Part shown: piece by piece, positions 8,381 to 16,411 of the stretch
Position numbering within the stretch: the first letter of the stretch is position 1
How the letters are laid out: every line of letters begins with the position of its first letter
Source: Thermoproteota archaeon
Lineage (GTDB): Archaea > Thermoproteota > Korarchaeia > Korarchaeales > Korarchaeaceae
Assembly (NCBI GenBank): GCA_027491555.1
Contig: JAOZGN010000006.1
Span: 1 to 64,000 of the forward strand
Reading direction: 5' to 3'
Length of the DNA stretch: 64,000 nucleotides
Program-made: the position numbers and the translations under genes
The notes under the pieces: model-generated
Told to the model about the DNA's origin: nothing
The model's database searches: none
Seen by the model: the letters and a program-made list of their open reading frames with translations, nothing else

Positions 8381-9028
8381 TCATCCGCCCGAGACCTCTG
8401 TGACCTCTATCGTCGGCCTGACCCAGAGCTCCGTGTTCACCTGGCTACCATGGACGTCCACGTAGCTCCCTCCAGGAGAGGTGACCGTGAGCGTGATGGG
8501 TCCCTTCTCCCAGTCGTCGGGCACGGTGAAGCTCACGCTGAACTGGCCCCCGCTCACGGAGCCGGTCGCTACGGTGCTTGCTCCACACTGAACCTCCACA
8601 GTCCCCGAGTTCATCCCCTCGACAGTCCCCATCACGGTTACAGCATCCCCCCTGTGAATGCGCTGAGGCCCGCTGGCGCTCACCACGACCAAGGCCCAGA
8701 TCTCTACGGAGACAGAAGTTGAGGACGCCTCGACGTAGAGGCTAGGATGCTCCGGCACGTAGACCGTCAGGGTCTTCGGCCCGAGGGTGTGGTCGGCTGG
8801 CACCGTCCAGGTCAGCGTGAATGACCCGTCCGAGCCGGTGGTTGTGGAGTCCAACACCGTGGCCCCGTCCAGGAGCTGAACAGTCGCTCCGGCGACGGGG
8901 TTCCCCAGCTCGTCCCTGACCACGCCTGACACCGTCACCGTATCCCCCCTGTAGACCTTTGTCTGGGCCAGGGCCGGGGCCACGGCCAGCGTGAGCAGTA
9001 GCAAGGCCAGGAGATCCCTCTTCCTCAT
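8381..9028 (-). CDS. Secreted Ig-fold protein, two-domain
   Basis: About 215 aa. The ATG at 9028 overlaps the TGA of the upstream gene (ATGA) and is preferred to the GTG at 9040. A signal peptide (LLALLLLTLAVAPALAQ) is followed by two tandem modules, each opening with a near-identical segment (VYRGDTVTVSGVV and IHRGDAVTVMGTV) and ending in a VEIWALVVV / TELWVRPTIEV strand. The first carries the classic Big-domain phrase DELGNPVAGATVQLLDG. There is no C-terminal anchor, so it may be released or bound to its neighbours. The C-terminal strand pattern (WVRPTIEV) matches the end of the upstream gene product (WTRPRITI), which suggests duplication within the operon. Confidence 0.8.
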   Translation of the reverse strand: MRKRDLLALLLLTLAVAPALAQTKVYRGDTVTVSGVVRDELGNPVAGATVQLLDGATVLDSTTTGSDGSFTLTWTVPADHTLGPKTLTVYVPEHPSLYVEASSTSVSVEIWALVVVSASGPQRIHRGDAVTVMGTVEGMNSGTVEVQCGASTVATGSVSGGQFSVSFTVPDDWEKGPITLTVTSPGGSYVDVHGSQVNTELWVRPTIEVTEVSGG

Positions 9029-10122
9029 CCTTCCCCACACCCCACGTATGTAATTGTGATCCTCGGCCTCGTCCAGACCTCTATCAGCCCTCCCGGGTCG
9101 TAGGCCCCGTTGTACTCGCTGTCTCCCTCAAACCTGGCCCCGACGTCTATGGTGCCAGGATACTCCGCCTGGATCGTGAATGAAGCTCCCGACTCTATCT
9201 GATGGCTGTCCGCCTCGATGTAGAGCGTCACCACCTTCCCCTTGATCTCCTGATGCGTCTCCGCATCCTTTAACACGACGGTGATGCTGACTATATCGCC
9301 GACGTGGACCTTCTCCGGGTAGATGAGCTCGACTATGCAGTCCCTCTTGGACTGTCTCTGGATCCTGACTGTGGCGCTGGCCGAAGTCCGGTCGTACTGG
9401 GAGTTGCCCGCGAAGTTGGCCCTGGCCGCGTAGATCCCCTCCTGAGTCGGCGCGGTAAAGACAACGCTCCATCCTCCGTCAGAGCGAGTCGTGGCGGTCT
9501 TCGTCTGGCCGTTGAAGGTCACGGTTATCGTGGCCCCGACTATGGGGTAGTTCCACCAGTCGCTCTGGCTGGCGTCGAACAGGCCTCCACCAACGCTGAA
9601 CGTCTTGCCGGGCTCTACAGTGCTCGGGTTTGCGGCTATTGTTAGCTTGGTGGGCTTCTTGCTCGGCGGAGGGTTGTCTCCACCCCCACCACCGCCCCCT
9701 CCCGGATCGCTTACGGTGAACGAGGCACACTTGGTGATCTTCTGATACCCCCCGCCGTCGGGAGCGTCTCCGTCGAAGGTAAGAGAGACGCAAGAAGTCC
9801 AGGTTCCCGCCTTGTCAGCCGTGAGAGTCCACGCCGTCCTGTAGTCCACGGGCATGTCCGCGTACGTCCACTGGGGAGATTGCCGGTAGTACCTCTCCCT
9901 CCCGTCGGGATCCGTGGTCGTGAAGACCGCATAGGCCGTCCCCGCCTGGAGGCCGTCGACAGTCACCCTGACCGACGTGGTGAACGAGTCGCCCACTGAT
10001 TCCCCCTCCGGAGTCACGGAGATGGATATCGAGTACGACGGGCTGGTGTTCACAGTCCTCCAGACCGCGGGGGTGAGGAGGAGGAGCATGAGGGCAGCTG
10101 AGGCCACCGCCTCTCTGCGCAT
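9025..10122 (-). CDS. Secreted multi-domain Ig-fold protein with glycine-rich linker
   Basis: 365 aa, first gene of the three-gene surface-protein operon. After a signal peptide (ASAALMLLLLTPAVW) come an N-terminal beta domain (to about residue 140), a run of eight glycines plus a proline/lysine linker, and two Ig-like modules of the kind that repeat AxPSTVEPGKTFSVGG and YPEKVHVGDIVSITVVL. The C-terminal phrase WTRPRITITYVGCGEG recurs in degenerate form in the next gene. Two cysteines near residues 110-130 could form a disulfide. Likely an envelope or adhesion component; no enzymatic motif seen. Confidence 0.78.
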   Translation of the reverse strand: MRREAVASAALMLLLLTPAVWRTVNTSPSYSISISVTPEGESVGDSFTTSVRVTVDGLQAGTAYAVFTTTDPDGRERYYRQSPQWTYADMPVDYRTAWTLTADKAGTWTSCVSLTFDGDAPDGGGYQKITKCASFTVSDPGGGGGGGGDNPPPSKKPTKLTIAANPSTVEPGKTFSVGGGLFDASQSDWWNYPIVGATITVTFNGQTKTATTRSDGGWSVVFTAPTQEGIYAARANFAGNSQYDRTSASATVRIQRQSKRDCIVELIYPEKVHVGDIVSITVVLKDAETHQEIKGKVVTLYIEADSHQIESGASFTIQAEYPGTIDVGARFEGDSEYNGAYDPGGLIEVWTRPRITITYVGCGEG

Positions 10123-10186
10123 AGTCTCCCCAGTTGTTCAAGGAGCCTAGGGCTAACGTCGGGACGCGCCGTCAAACTTCCGTAGG

Positions 10187-10471
10187 CTACTCCCTAACCT
10201 CCAGCCTGAAGAGGACCCTCCCCCCGCACGAGATGGGCGGACCCGGGTCGGGGCAAGCCAGCAGGGGAGGATCTCCGAGTGACAGCTCCTCGGGACTGTG
10301 CCCGTGGCCAAGAGCCCACAGAAGGGCAGCCATCCCCAAGAGGGCGTGGAGGCAGACGCTTCCACCCAGACTGTCGAGGGCGAAGCCCTCGTGGAGGACG
10401 AACCGATCCCCCTCGGAGTGAACAGGGCAGCTCCCGAAGACCCTCTGAACGGTCACCCAGACGTCGGCCAT
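10187..10471 (-). CDS. TIGR04076-family protein
   Basis: 94 aa starting at ATG 10471. It has the layout of the TIGR04076 family: an N-terminal strand (VWVTVQRVFGSCPVHSEGD), the phrase FVLHEGFALD, a helix with CLHALLGMAALLWALG, and an ending CPDPGPPISCGGRVLFRLEV. Several conserved cysteines suggest metal binding or redox chemistry, but the family has no established function that I can name. It lies 65 bases upstream of the secreted-protein operon on the same strand and diverges from the PrsW-like gene. Confidence 0.7.
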   Translation of the reverse strand: MADVWVTVQRVFGSCPVHSEGDRFVLHEGFALDSLGGSVCLHALLGMAALLWALGHGHSPEELSLGDPPLLACPDPGPPISCGGRVLFRLEVRE

Positions 10472-10518
10472 CTCGGCAGCTGATAGGGTGATGGATTTAG
10501 TCGGCCACCACGGGCTCA

Positions 10519-10527
10519 GTTAATTAC
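10519..10527 (+). promoter_or_regulatory. TATA-like element upstream of the PrsW-like gene
   Basis: The stretch gttaattac is the only A+T-rich block in the 78-base divergent gap. It lies about 27 bases before the GTG at 10550, fitting a leaderless start. Confidence 0.45.
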
Positions 10528-10549
10528 GACGCCACCTCGAGGAATCTAC

Positions 10550-11329
10550 GTGGGACGAACCGGAGGGTGGACTCTTGCCGTGATGCTCGGCTTCTTGGCG
10601 ACGCTCGCCCTCGGCTATGCCGGGCTGATCGGCGAGCCTTACGCCGTCTGTCTCGGCTCTCTGCTGCCCGCGCTGGCGTGGGTGTCTTACGTCCGGAGCT
10701 GGGACTATCGGGAGCCGGAGCCCTACGCGCTGGTGGCGGTGGCCTTTGTGGTGGGCGCCGCCAGCGCGGCCCCGGCCATCCTAGCGGAACTCCTCCTGGA
10801 TACCGGGAGGCCGCTGGTCAACTCGGTCCTCGTGGCTCCGCTGGTTGAGGAATTCGTGAAGCCCCTGGGGCTCTACCTACTGTGGAGGAGCACCGAAGTT
10901 AACGACGAGCTTGACGTGGTGTTCTACGCGGTCACCAGCGCGATGGGGTTCGCGTGGGTCGAGAACCTGCTAGCGGGGATCAGCGGCCTGGGGGAGATGG
11001 GGGTCGGCGGGTGGGCCCTGGTGGCGGCCGGCAGGGGGCTCATGTCGACCGTGGGGCACGCCGCCGATTCGGGCGTCATGGGTTGGGGGTTCAGCAGGCT
11101 GAAATTCGGTGGAGGGAGTTCGCTGGAGCTTGTGAAGTGGTATGGCCTGGCGGCGGCCCTCCACGGCGGTTGGAACTGGCTAGTCTCGGCGGCCTCCGCC
11201 TCAGCGGCGTTTATCCCTGGCCTTCTCCTCGCGCCGCTGGTCTTGGCGAAGCTCCTCTCCGGGGTTGTCGACGCGGCCAGCAAGAGGTCCCCCTTCAGGG
11301 GCTGCGAGCGCCGGACCCTCGTGGCCTGA
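10550..11329 (+). CDS. PrsW-family intramembrane metalloprotease-like protein
   Basis: 259 aa with about seven hydrophobic segments. It contains the PrsW signature: EE followed by K (LVAPLVEEFVKPLGL, about residues 94-108), a second FAWVENLL motif, the GHAADSGVMGWG segment and a final AALHGGWNWL motif, which supply the Glu/His ligands expected for a membrane metalloprotease of the CPBP/PrsW superfamily. In bacteria PrsW cleaves an anti-sigma factor; archaeal substrates are unknown. GTG 10550 follows a TATA-like box at a leaderless distance. A strong G/C hairpin follows the gene. Confidence 0.82.
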   Translation: MGRTGGWTLAVMLGFLATLALGYAGLIGEPYAVCLGSLLPALAWVSYVRSWDYREPEPYALVAVAFVVGAASAAPAILAELLLDTGRPLVNSVLVAPLVEEFVKPLGLYLLWRSTEVNDELDVVFYAVTSAMGFAWVENLLAGISGLGEMGVGGWALVAAGRGLMSTVGHAADSGVMGWGFSRLKFGGGSSLELVKWYGLAAALHGGWNWLVSAASASAAFIPGLLLAPLVLAKLLSGVVDAASKRSPFRGCERRTLVA

Positions 11330-11348
11330 CCCTCGGCGGGGTCTGTGA

Positions 11349-11374
11349 GGGGGGTGGGGTTAACCCAGCCCCCC
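11349..11374. terminator. G/C hairpin between convergent genes
   Basis: The palindrome gggttaaccc (11357-11366) is extended by six G residues on the left and a C run on the right, giving a long stem with one mismatch and one wobble. It lies between the PrsW-like gene and the convergent P-loop fusion gene, overlapping the latter's stop. It may act as a terminator or barrier for both; no T tract follows on the plus strand. Confidence 0.4.
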
Positions 11375-12538
11375 CCACCTGGGTCTAACGTGAGTCCTTG
11401 CGTACTCGAGGAACTCCTCCGGCGTCGAGAACCTCTTGTTGCAGAACGCGGTGTAGAACGGACTCGGCCTACCCTCCTTTCCCCAGATGAGGTAGACGTC
11501 CCTCCCCAGGACCTTGTGGGCGTACATCATCTCGCAGGCCACACCCGGCGAGGGTATGCCGAGTGGGTTGTAGACGATCACCATGTTGGCGGACTCGATC
11601 ATGGCAAAGTCCCTCTTCACGATCTGACCCTCGACTAGAGGGTCCACGGCCGCCAGCTCCTGGTAGGTGTACCTGTAGACCTGCTCCTCCCCGCCGTAGC
11701 TCACCGTGATCTCCAGCTCCTCCTCAGGGTTGGGCTCCCTGCCCTCGGACCTGGCCCTGTTCTCATACTCTTCCAGCTTGGACAGTATGACCCCCTCGGC
11801 CATCGTCGCCGGGTCGAAAATCACGATGCCCAGCTCGTCCAAATCGTCAATGAACCTGTTCTTCTTTGACTCAAACTCCCTGTAGACGTCGGGCGGCACG
11901 TGCGTCATGGGAAAGCTGATGTAGGCCTTTGGCTTCTCCGGGTGGACGACTAAGTCCGCGAATACTCGGGGCGGGTGAGCCCTCGCGACCACGTAGAACT
12001 CCGCCTTGGTCCACCTCGCCAGCTCCTCGACTAGAGTGGTCTCCTGCTCTCTCCAAGAGGCCAGATCTCTCAAGGTGAACCTCTGGGTCTTCCACTCAGG
12101 ATCGGCCGCGAGTCTCGCCTTCACCGGCATGATGTCGTCTACGACCACGATGAAGGCGTCGGGGCGCAGTTTCATGACGTCGTCGAGGTCGAGCCCCGTG
12201 ATCAGCGTCCCTCCCCAGAAGAAGGTCGCCGGAGACCTCACCATGTAGAACCCCGGATTGCGTTCGATCTCTTCTCGGATCTGCTCAACGGCCTCCTTCC
12301 TGATGGAGATGAGCCTCTCTCTCAGGAGGTTAAGCACGTTCTCCTCGGTTATCTCAAGCCCGTATCTCTCCCTGGCCACCCTCGCCATTCTGTCGAAGAG
12401 CCTCTCGACCTTTACCTCGTATCCCCACTCCTCCGCGAGCTTCGCCGCCTCTAACATTCTCTCGTAGGTCCCGCTTCCCGCGGGGCCTGAGAAGACGACC
12501 ACCCGTCCTTCCGCCTTCACGTGCGCGCCGACCTCCAA
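11360..12538 (-). CDS. P-loop kinase-like / nucleoside 2-deoxyribosyltransferase-like fusion protein
   Basis: 392 aa. Residues about 10-60 look like an adenylate-kinase-type P-loop domain (VVVFSGPAGSGTYERM), but the Walker A lysine is replaced by threonine (GSGTY instead of GxGK[ST]). A middle region has VVVDD, resembling a Walker B or nucleotide-kinase strand. The C-terminal part (PKAYISFPMTHV, then DPLVEGQIVKRDFAMIESANM and SPGVACEMMYAH) follows the nucleoside 2-deoxyribosyltransferase pattern, including an acidic residue after GVACE. A role in nucleotide metabolism or nucleotide sensing is inferred. TTG 12538 is the first start; GTG 12520 is also possible. The product is probably cytoplasmic. 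Confidence 0.6.
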   Translation of the reverse strand: MEVGAHVKAEGRVVVFSGPAGSGTYERMLEAAKLAEEWGYEVKVERLFDRMARVARERYGLEITEENVLNLLRERLISIRKEAVEQIREEIERNPGFYMVRSPATFFWGGTLITGLDLDDVMKLRPDAFIVVVDDIMPVKARLAADPEWKTQRFTLRDLASWREQETTLVEELARWTKAEFYVVARAHPPRVFADLVVHPEKPKAYISFPMTHVPPDVYREFESKKNRFIDDLDELGIVIFDPATMAEGVILSKLEEYENRARSEGREPNPEEELEITVSYGGEEQVYRYTYQELAAVDPLVEGQIVKRDFAMIESANMVIVYNPLGIPSPGVACEMMYAHKVLGRDVYLIWGKEGRPSPFYTAFCNKRFSTPEEFLEYARTHVRPRWGGLG

Positions 12539-12616
12539 CAGAAAAAGAAGGTATCGGACCTGAAGCCCACCCCGTTCTCCTTATCACTGTCGGAGGGCCA
12601 GGCTGGACACGTGGCA

Positions 12617-12844
12617 ATGATACTTTTGGTCAGGAGAGAGCAGCCCGAGAGTGAAGAGGTCCTCAGGTTGGCCAGGTCTCTGGGCGTGGATGTGAAGGTC
12701 GTCTACGCCGACGACCCGCGGGTCGCCCCCTACCTCGTCCAGTCGATCGGCACGGCCGTCACACCAGCCCTCGTTACGGGCAGGACGATATTGCCAGGTT
12801 TAGAACTCGTGAAGAGCTACCTCGTGCACGCCTCGAAGGTCTAA
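12617..12844 (+). CDS. Small thioredoxin-fold protein without CXXC
   Basis: 75 aa from ATG 12617 (GTG 12611 also in frame), placed about 30 bases after a ccttatcac element. The sequence ILLVRREQPESEEVLRLARS followed by VKVVYADDPRV and AVTPALVTG fits a glutaredoxin/thioredoxin-like fold with the cis-proline loop (VTPALV), but the usual CxxC site is replaced by RREQPES and there is no cysteine at all. It therefore cannot be a thiol oxidoreductase and may be a binding or regulatory module. Confidence 0.6.
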   Translation: MILLVRREQPESEEVLRLARSLGVDVKVVYADDPRVAPYLVQSIGTAVTPALVTGRTILPGLELVKSYLVHASKV

Positions 12845-12853
12845 GCTAGCCGC

Positions 12854-13675
12854 TCAGAACAGGAACTCCAAAGCGAGGCCGAGCCCAGCGGCCGCCTCCT
12901 CCATCTCGGCCCTCACCCGTTGAAGCCACCCAGCCTGATCGGACGCGTAGGATCCCAGCTCCCGCAGCAGGTCGGGGGAACTGGATAGCGCCGACCTCAT
13001 TGAATGGAGGACGCCCGGTCTGAACCTCAGCGCGTCCACCAGGACCCTGCTCGGCCTCGCCTCTGCGACGGCCCTCAAGAGAGTTTGGATCTGCCGGTCG
13101 GTGACTCCGGGCAGCACAGGAGATATGAACGCGAACGTCCTCAACCCCTCAGAGGACAGCCTCCTGAGCGCCGCCAGCCTCGCCTCGCCGGGGGGCGCCC
13201 TCGGCTCGAGGAGCCTCACGGCATCCCCCAGGCCGCTGACCGAGAATCCGACCTCCGCGTCGATCGCCTTCAGGACCTCCAGGTCTCTCAGGACCAGCGG
13301 GGACTTGGTCAGCAGGGAGACGTCGAACCCTGAGTGGTGGGAGATTACCTCGAGGCAGCGCCTGGTCAGCCGGAGCCTAGACTCGATCGGCTGGTAGGGG
13401 TCAGTGGACGTGCCGATCTCCAAGAGCCCGGGCCTCGCCGACGAGAGTTCTCTGTCCAGGAGCCGATGAACGTTGACCTTAGGGTGGACGTGAAGACCCC
13501 ACACGTGATCCGGAAATCGCCTCCTCGTCATCCACGCGGCGTAGCAGTACCGGCAGCCGTGGAGGCAGCCGTAATATGGGTTCACGGCGTAGTCTATACC
13601 CTCTATCTTGCTGCGGATCAGCGCCGATTTTGCGAAAGTCGGCCTCACGATGGCGCCCGCCAGCTCAGGTCCCAA
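12854..13675 (-). CDS. Radical SAM protein, SPL/Rv2578c-like family
   Basis: 273 aa. The radical SAM cluster motif CLHGCRYCYA (CxxxCxxC, about residues 37-44) is intact, followed by WGLHVHPKVNVHRLL and the family-typical GTSTDPYQPIE and VSLLTKSPLVLRDL segments. These match the SPL/Rv2578c group of radical SAM proteins, whose reaction is not established. The TTG at 13675 has GGAGGTG upstream; GTG 13648 is a second option. It is convergent with the small thioredoxin-fold gene. Confidence 0.85.
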   Translation of the reverse strand: MGPELAGAIVRPTFAKSALIRSKIEGIDYAVNPYYGCLHGCRYCYAAWMTRRRFPDHVWGLHVHPKVNVHRLLDRELSSARPGLLEIGTSTDPYQPIESRLRLTRRCLEVISHHSGFDVSLLTKSPLVLRDLEVLKAIDAEVGFSVSGLGDAVRLLEPRAPPGEARLAALRRLSSEGLRTFAFISPVLPGVTDRQIQTLLRAVAEARPSRVLVDALRFRPGVLHSMRSALSSSPDLLRELGSYASDQAGWLQRVRAEMEEAAAGLGLALEFLF

Positions 13676-13761
13676 GCGCCCACGTGCACCTCCTTCGCAA
13701 GCCGTCCCAAGCAGCTGACGTCTCGGGGCACGTTAAATATTGGTCGTGAGAGACTCCCCCG

Positions 13762-14757
13762 ATGCGAACCCTGGCCGCAGCGCTCACGGCGCTGATGCTC
13801 CTACAGGCGCTCGCCCTGAATGCCCTGCCCAGCGTGGGGCAGAGGGTGACATTCTCCCTCATGACAAAGGACGGAACGATCATATCGTCAGAGAACCTCG
13901 GGTGGGACGCCGTCGTCCTCGTGTTCTTCCAGCACAACTGCCCCCACTGCCGCACGGACCTGCCCAAGCTTGCCCAGGCCCTCAGGGCCTGTAGGACCCC
14001 CCTGAACTACACCGTGATCGCGGTGGGGGTCAGCAGGAACCTCGAGGCGGACTACGAGTTCTTCCTTTCCATTGGGGCAGAGGGTTGGAAGTACGCTGAC
14101 GGAACCGGCGAACTCGTTACAGCCTTCCAGCTGAGGGCCACTCCAACCTGGATAGTGCTCGACTCCTCGTCCAAGGTGGTGCTGGCTGAGGAGGGGAGTC
14201 CCAGCGGCGAGACCCTCTGCTCCATGCTTGGGGGCGTCCTCGGCGGGAGCGGAAGGTATCCCTACCTACTCGTGGGATCTGATGTGGACGAGCAGCGTGC
14301 GCAAGAGTTCTCTTCCATGGTGGGGGGAGCGGTGGTCAGGTCTCTCCCTGAGGAGGCCTCCTACATAGTGGTCGGGGGCCCGTTCGCCCACGAGGGGAAG
14401 GGCGTGGTCAACCCAGCCAAGTCCGCGGCTTCACGCATGGGGGTCTACTTCTCCAAGGCGGGCGGCTCCATCGTGATGGAGGTTCGACCGATCGGGACGA
14501 CCTACTCCGTGTCTGGGGCAGACTGGGCCAAGAGAGACTACGCCGTCGTGTTCACATTCCGCGAGGGCACGAGGTACGTGGCTGGGGCGATGGGGTGCAC
14601 CCGATACGGGACGTGGGCGGCCCTCGTGTGGCTCAGCAGCAACATGAACAGGCTGAGTCCGGACACGGGCTTCGTCTTGCTCTGGGAGGACGCCAACTCG
14701 GACGGGGCCGTTCAGCTCTCGGAAATCTCCATCGTTGAGACGTTTCACGCCCCCTAA
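13762..14757 (+). CDS. Secreted TlpA-like thiol oxidoreductase with archaeal envelope domain and EF-hand-like end
   Basis: 331 aa. A signal peptide (AAALTALMLLQALALNA) leads into a TlpA/peroxiredoxin-like thioredoxin fold with the active site FFQHNCPHCRTDL and cis-proline loop ATPTWIVLD. From about residue 170 follows a different domain (YIVVGGPFAHEGKG, GCTRYGTWAAL) shared with the secreted protein at 29704-30747. It ends with DANSDGAVQLSE, a perfect 12-residue EF-hand-type calcium loop. Acts outside the cell, probably in disulfide handling at the envelope. No transmembrane anchor is seen apart from the signal peptide. Confidence 0.82.
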   Translation: MRTLAAALTALMLLQALALNALPSVGQRVTFSLMTKDGTIISSENLGWDAVVLVFFQHNCPHCRTDLPKLAQALRACRTPLNYTVIAVGVSRNLEADYEFFLSIGAEGWKYADGTGELVTAFQLRATPTWIVLDSSSKVVLAEEGSPSGETLCSMLGGVLGGSGRYPYLLVGSDVDEQRAQEFSSMVGGAVVRSLPEEASYIVVGGPFAHEGKGVVNPAKSAASRMGVYFSKAGGSIVMEVRPIGTTYSVSGADWAKRDYAVVFTFREGTRYVAGAMGCTRYGTWAALVWLSSNMNRLSPDTGFVLLWEDANSDGAVQLSEISIVETFHAP

Positions 14758-14781
14758 ATTCTCTCCCTCCCTCTACCGCCC

Positions 14782-15600
14782 TCATTTCTCCTTCGAGCCA
14801 GCATCGAAGAGATCTTCCAGCGTTCTCAGGACGTAAGTGGGCCTCTCTCGCGCCCCCTTCAGGTCCTCTTCGGTAGCTACCCCGGTGAGAACGAGGGCCG
14901 AGTCCAGTCCGAGGGCGTTTGCGCCCACCACATCCGTGTCGAGCCTGTCGCCGATCACCAGCACCCTCTCTGGCTCAACGCCCAGGGCTTCGAGGGCCAC
15001 CTCGAAGATGGGCCTGTGGGGCTTCCCTATGTTGATCTCGGGGCTCCTATCCGAGGAGGCCTCCAGGGCCGCTAGGATGGTCCCCGCGCCGGGCATGAGT
15101 CCCCTCTCGGTCGGAAAGGTCTTGTCGGGGTTGGTGGCGACGAACATGGCCCCCCTCCTTATGGCGGCCGCCGCTGCCCCTATCTTCCAGTACGTTACGC
15201 CGGGGTCCATCCCCACGACTACTGCGTCCACTCTGCCGGTCCAGCAGTCCGCCTGGGAGACCAGGGCGTGGCCCTGCAGGACCAGCTCCATATGCAGCCC
15301 GCTGTCCCCCACGGGGAATACGTGGAGCCTACCGAAACGCTCGACCAGGTACTTCGAGGTGGCGTACCCGCTGTTCACCACTTGCCCCTCCTCCACCCAG
15401 TCTACCCCGATCGCCCTAAGCCTCTCCACGTACTGCGACCGGCTCCTCGTAGAGTTGTTCGTGAGGAACACTACGGCCTTCCCCATCGACCTGAGCCTGT
15501 TCACTGACTGCACGGCCTCAGGAAACGTCTTAGAACCGGCCCAGAGGACGCCGTCCAAATCGATCAGGTATCCGTCATATCTCTCGACAGGCGCGGCCAT
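14782..15600 (-). CDS. HAD-superfamily phosphatase, class IIA (NagD/PGP-like)
   Basis: 272 aa from ATG 15600. HAD motifs are clear: motif I YLIDLDGVLW at the N terminus, motif II FLTNNSTRS, and motifs III/IV INIGKPHRPIFEVAL and VLVIGDRLDTDVVGANA. The NagD-like C2 cap (residues about 85-180) lies between them. Substrates in this family include phosphoglycolate, nucleoside monophosphates and p-nitrophenylphosphate; specificity is not readable here. A longer open frame extends upstream of 15600 but is antisense to the glycosyltransferase gene. It shares a TATA region with that divergent gene and appears leaderless. Confidence 0.92.
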   Translation of the reverse strand: MAAPVERYDGYLIDLDGVLWAGSKTFPEAVQSVNRLRSMGKAVVFLTNNSTRSRSQYVERLRAIGVDWVEEGQVVNSGYATSKYLVERFGRLHVFPVGDSGLHMELVLQGHALVSQADCWTGRVDAVVVGMDPGVTYWKIGAAAAAIRRGAMFVATNPDKTFPTERGLMPGAGTILAALEASSDRSPEINIGKPHRPIFEVALEALGVEPERVLVIGDRLDTDVVGANALGLDSALVLTGVATEEDLKGARERPTYVLRTLEDLFDAGSKEK

Positions 15601-15618
15601 CGGGGGGACGATCGGCCA

Positions 15619-15631
15619 TACATTATATTTC
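15619..15631. promoter_or_regulatory. Shared TATA region for divergent HAD phosphatase and GT2 genes
   Basis: The block tacattatatttc is the only A+T-rich stretch in the 64-base divergent gap. Read to the left it lies about 25 bases before ATG 15600; read to the right it lies about 40 bases before TTG 15665. One element may therefore serve both genes. Confidence 0.5.
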
Positions 15632-15664
15632 GGATCGCCTTCTCCGCCCCCCAGAGGGCCCGAA

Positions 15665-16411
15665 TTGGTCTCACGGAGCGGTGAGGGTAAGGTTGTGGCG
15701 GTCATCCCAGCGTACAACGAGGAGAGAAGGATCGGGGATGTCGTCAGGCGGACGAGGAAGTTCGTGGACCAAGTGATAGTGGTCGACGACGGGAGCTCGG
15801 ACGGGACCGCCAGGAAGGCGCGTGATGCAGGCGCGCTCGTCGTCGCGCATCCCGCCAATATGGGGAAGTGGGCGGCCCTCAAGACGGGAGTGAAGGTGGC
15901 CTTGAGCGAGGGCGCCGACATCGTGGTAACCCTCGACGCCGACGGCCAGCACCTGCCAGAGGAGATCCCCAGGCTGATCTCCGCCTTGGGGGAGGCAGAC
16001 GTGGCAGCCGGCTTCAGGTCCAGGGAGGAAATGCCCACAGTCAGGAGGCTCTCCAACTTCATAACCACGGGCATCCTGCGTGTCCTATTTGGCGTCCGGA
16101 TCCGCGACTCCCAGTGCGGCTTCCGCGCCTACAGAAGGGAGGCGGCTGAACTCCTGCTAGGGGTCGAGGGGAGCGGCTACGAGGGGGAGACTGAGTCCCT
16201 TGTCCTGCTGGCTCGAGCGGGCATGCGCCTCAGGGACGTGCCCGTGAGCACCATATACGCCGGAGAGGAGTCAAAGATCCGAGCCGCCCGGGACATAGCG
16301 CGATTTTCGAGGACCGTACTGAGGCTGCTCCTCGGCGGCGGGGCCAAGCGAGAGGGGAAGAGGGGAGTCGGGGCGGCGGGCCCCAACGAGCGGGCGTCAG
16401 GTCAACAGTAG
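15665..16411 (+). CDS. Family 2 glycosyltransferase (dolichyl-phosphate sugar synthase-like)
   Basis: 248 aa from TTG 15665. The N-terminal GT2 core is intact: VVAVIPAYNEERRIGDVV, IVVDDGSSDGTARKA and the DxD region VTLDADGQHLPEEI, then a DSQCGFRAYRREAAELLL segment typical of DPMS-type enzymes. There are no C-terminal membrane helices, so it resembles the soluble single-domain dolichyl-phosphate mannose/glucose synthase group used for protein glycosylation. The upstream in-frame extension is antisense to the HAD gene and is not coding. The last bases overlap the convergent exchanger gene by 15. Confidence 0.88.
   Translation: MVSRSGEGKVVAVIPAYNEERRIGDVVRRTRKFVDQVIVVDDGSSDGTARKARDAGALVVAHPANMGKWAALKTGVKVALSEGADIVVTLDADGQHLPEEIPRLISALGEADVAAGFRSREEMPTVRRLSNFITTGILRVLFGVRIRDSQCGFRAYRREAAELLLGVEGSGYEGETESLVLLARAGMRLRDVPVSTIYAGEESKIRAARDIARFSRTVLRLLLGGGAKREGKRGVGAAGPNERASGQQ

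Noticed and set aside
9674..9710. Possible repeat or frameshift hot spot in the glycine codon run
   Set aside because: The frame continues through the Gly8 linker into conserved Ig modules, so it is a normal low-complexity linker.
14837..15664. Long plus-strand open frame upstream of the GT2 glycosyltransferase
   Set aside because: It is antisense to the well-conserved HAD phosphatase (14782-15600), has no family pattern of its own, and the promoter for the glycosyltransferase lies at about 15625.
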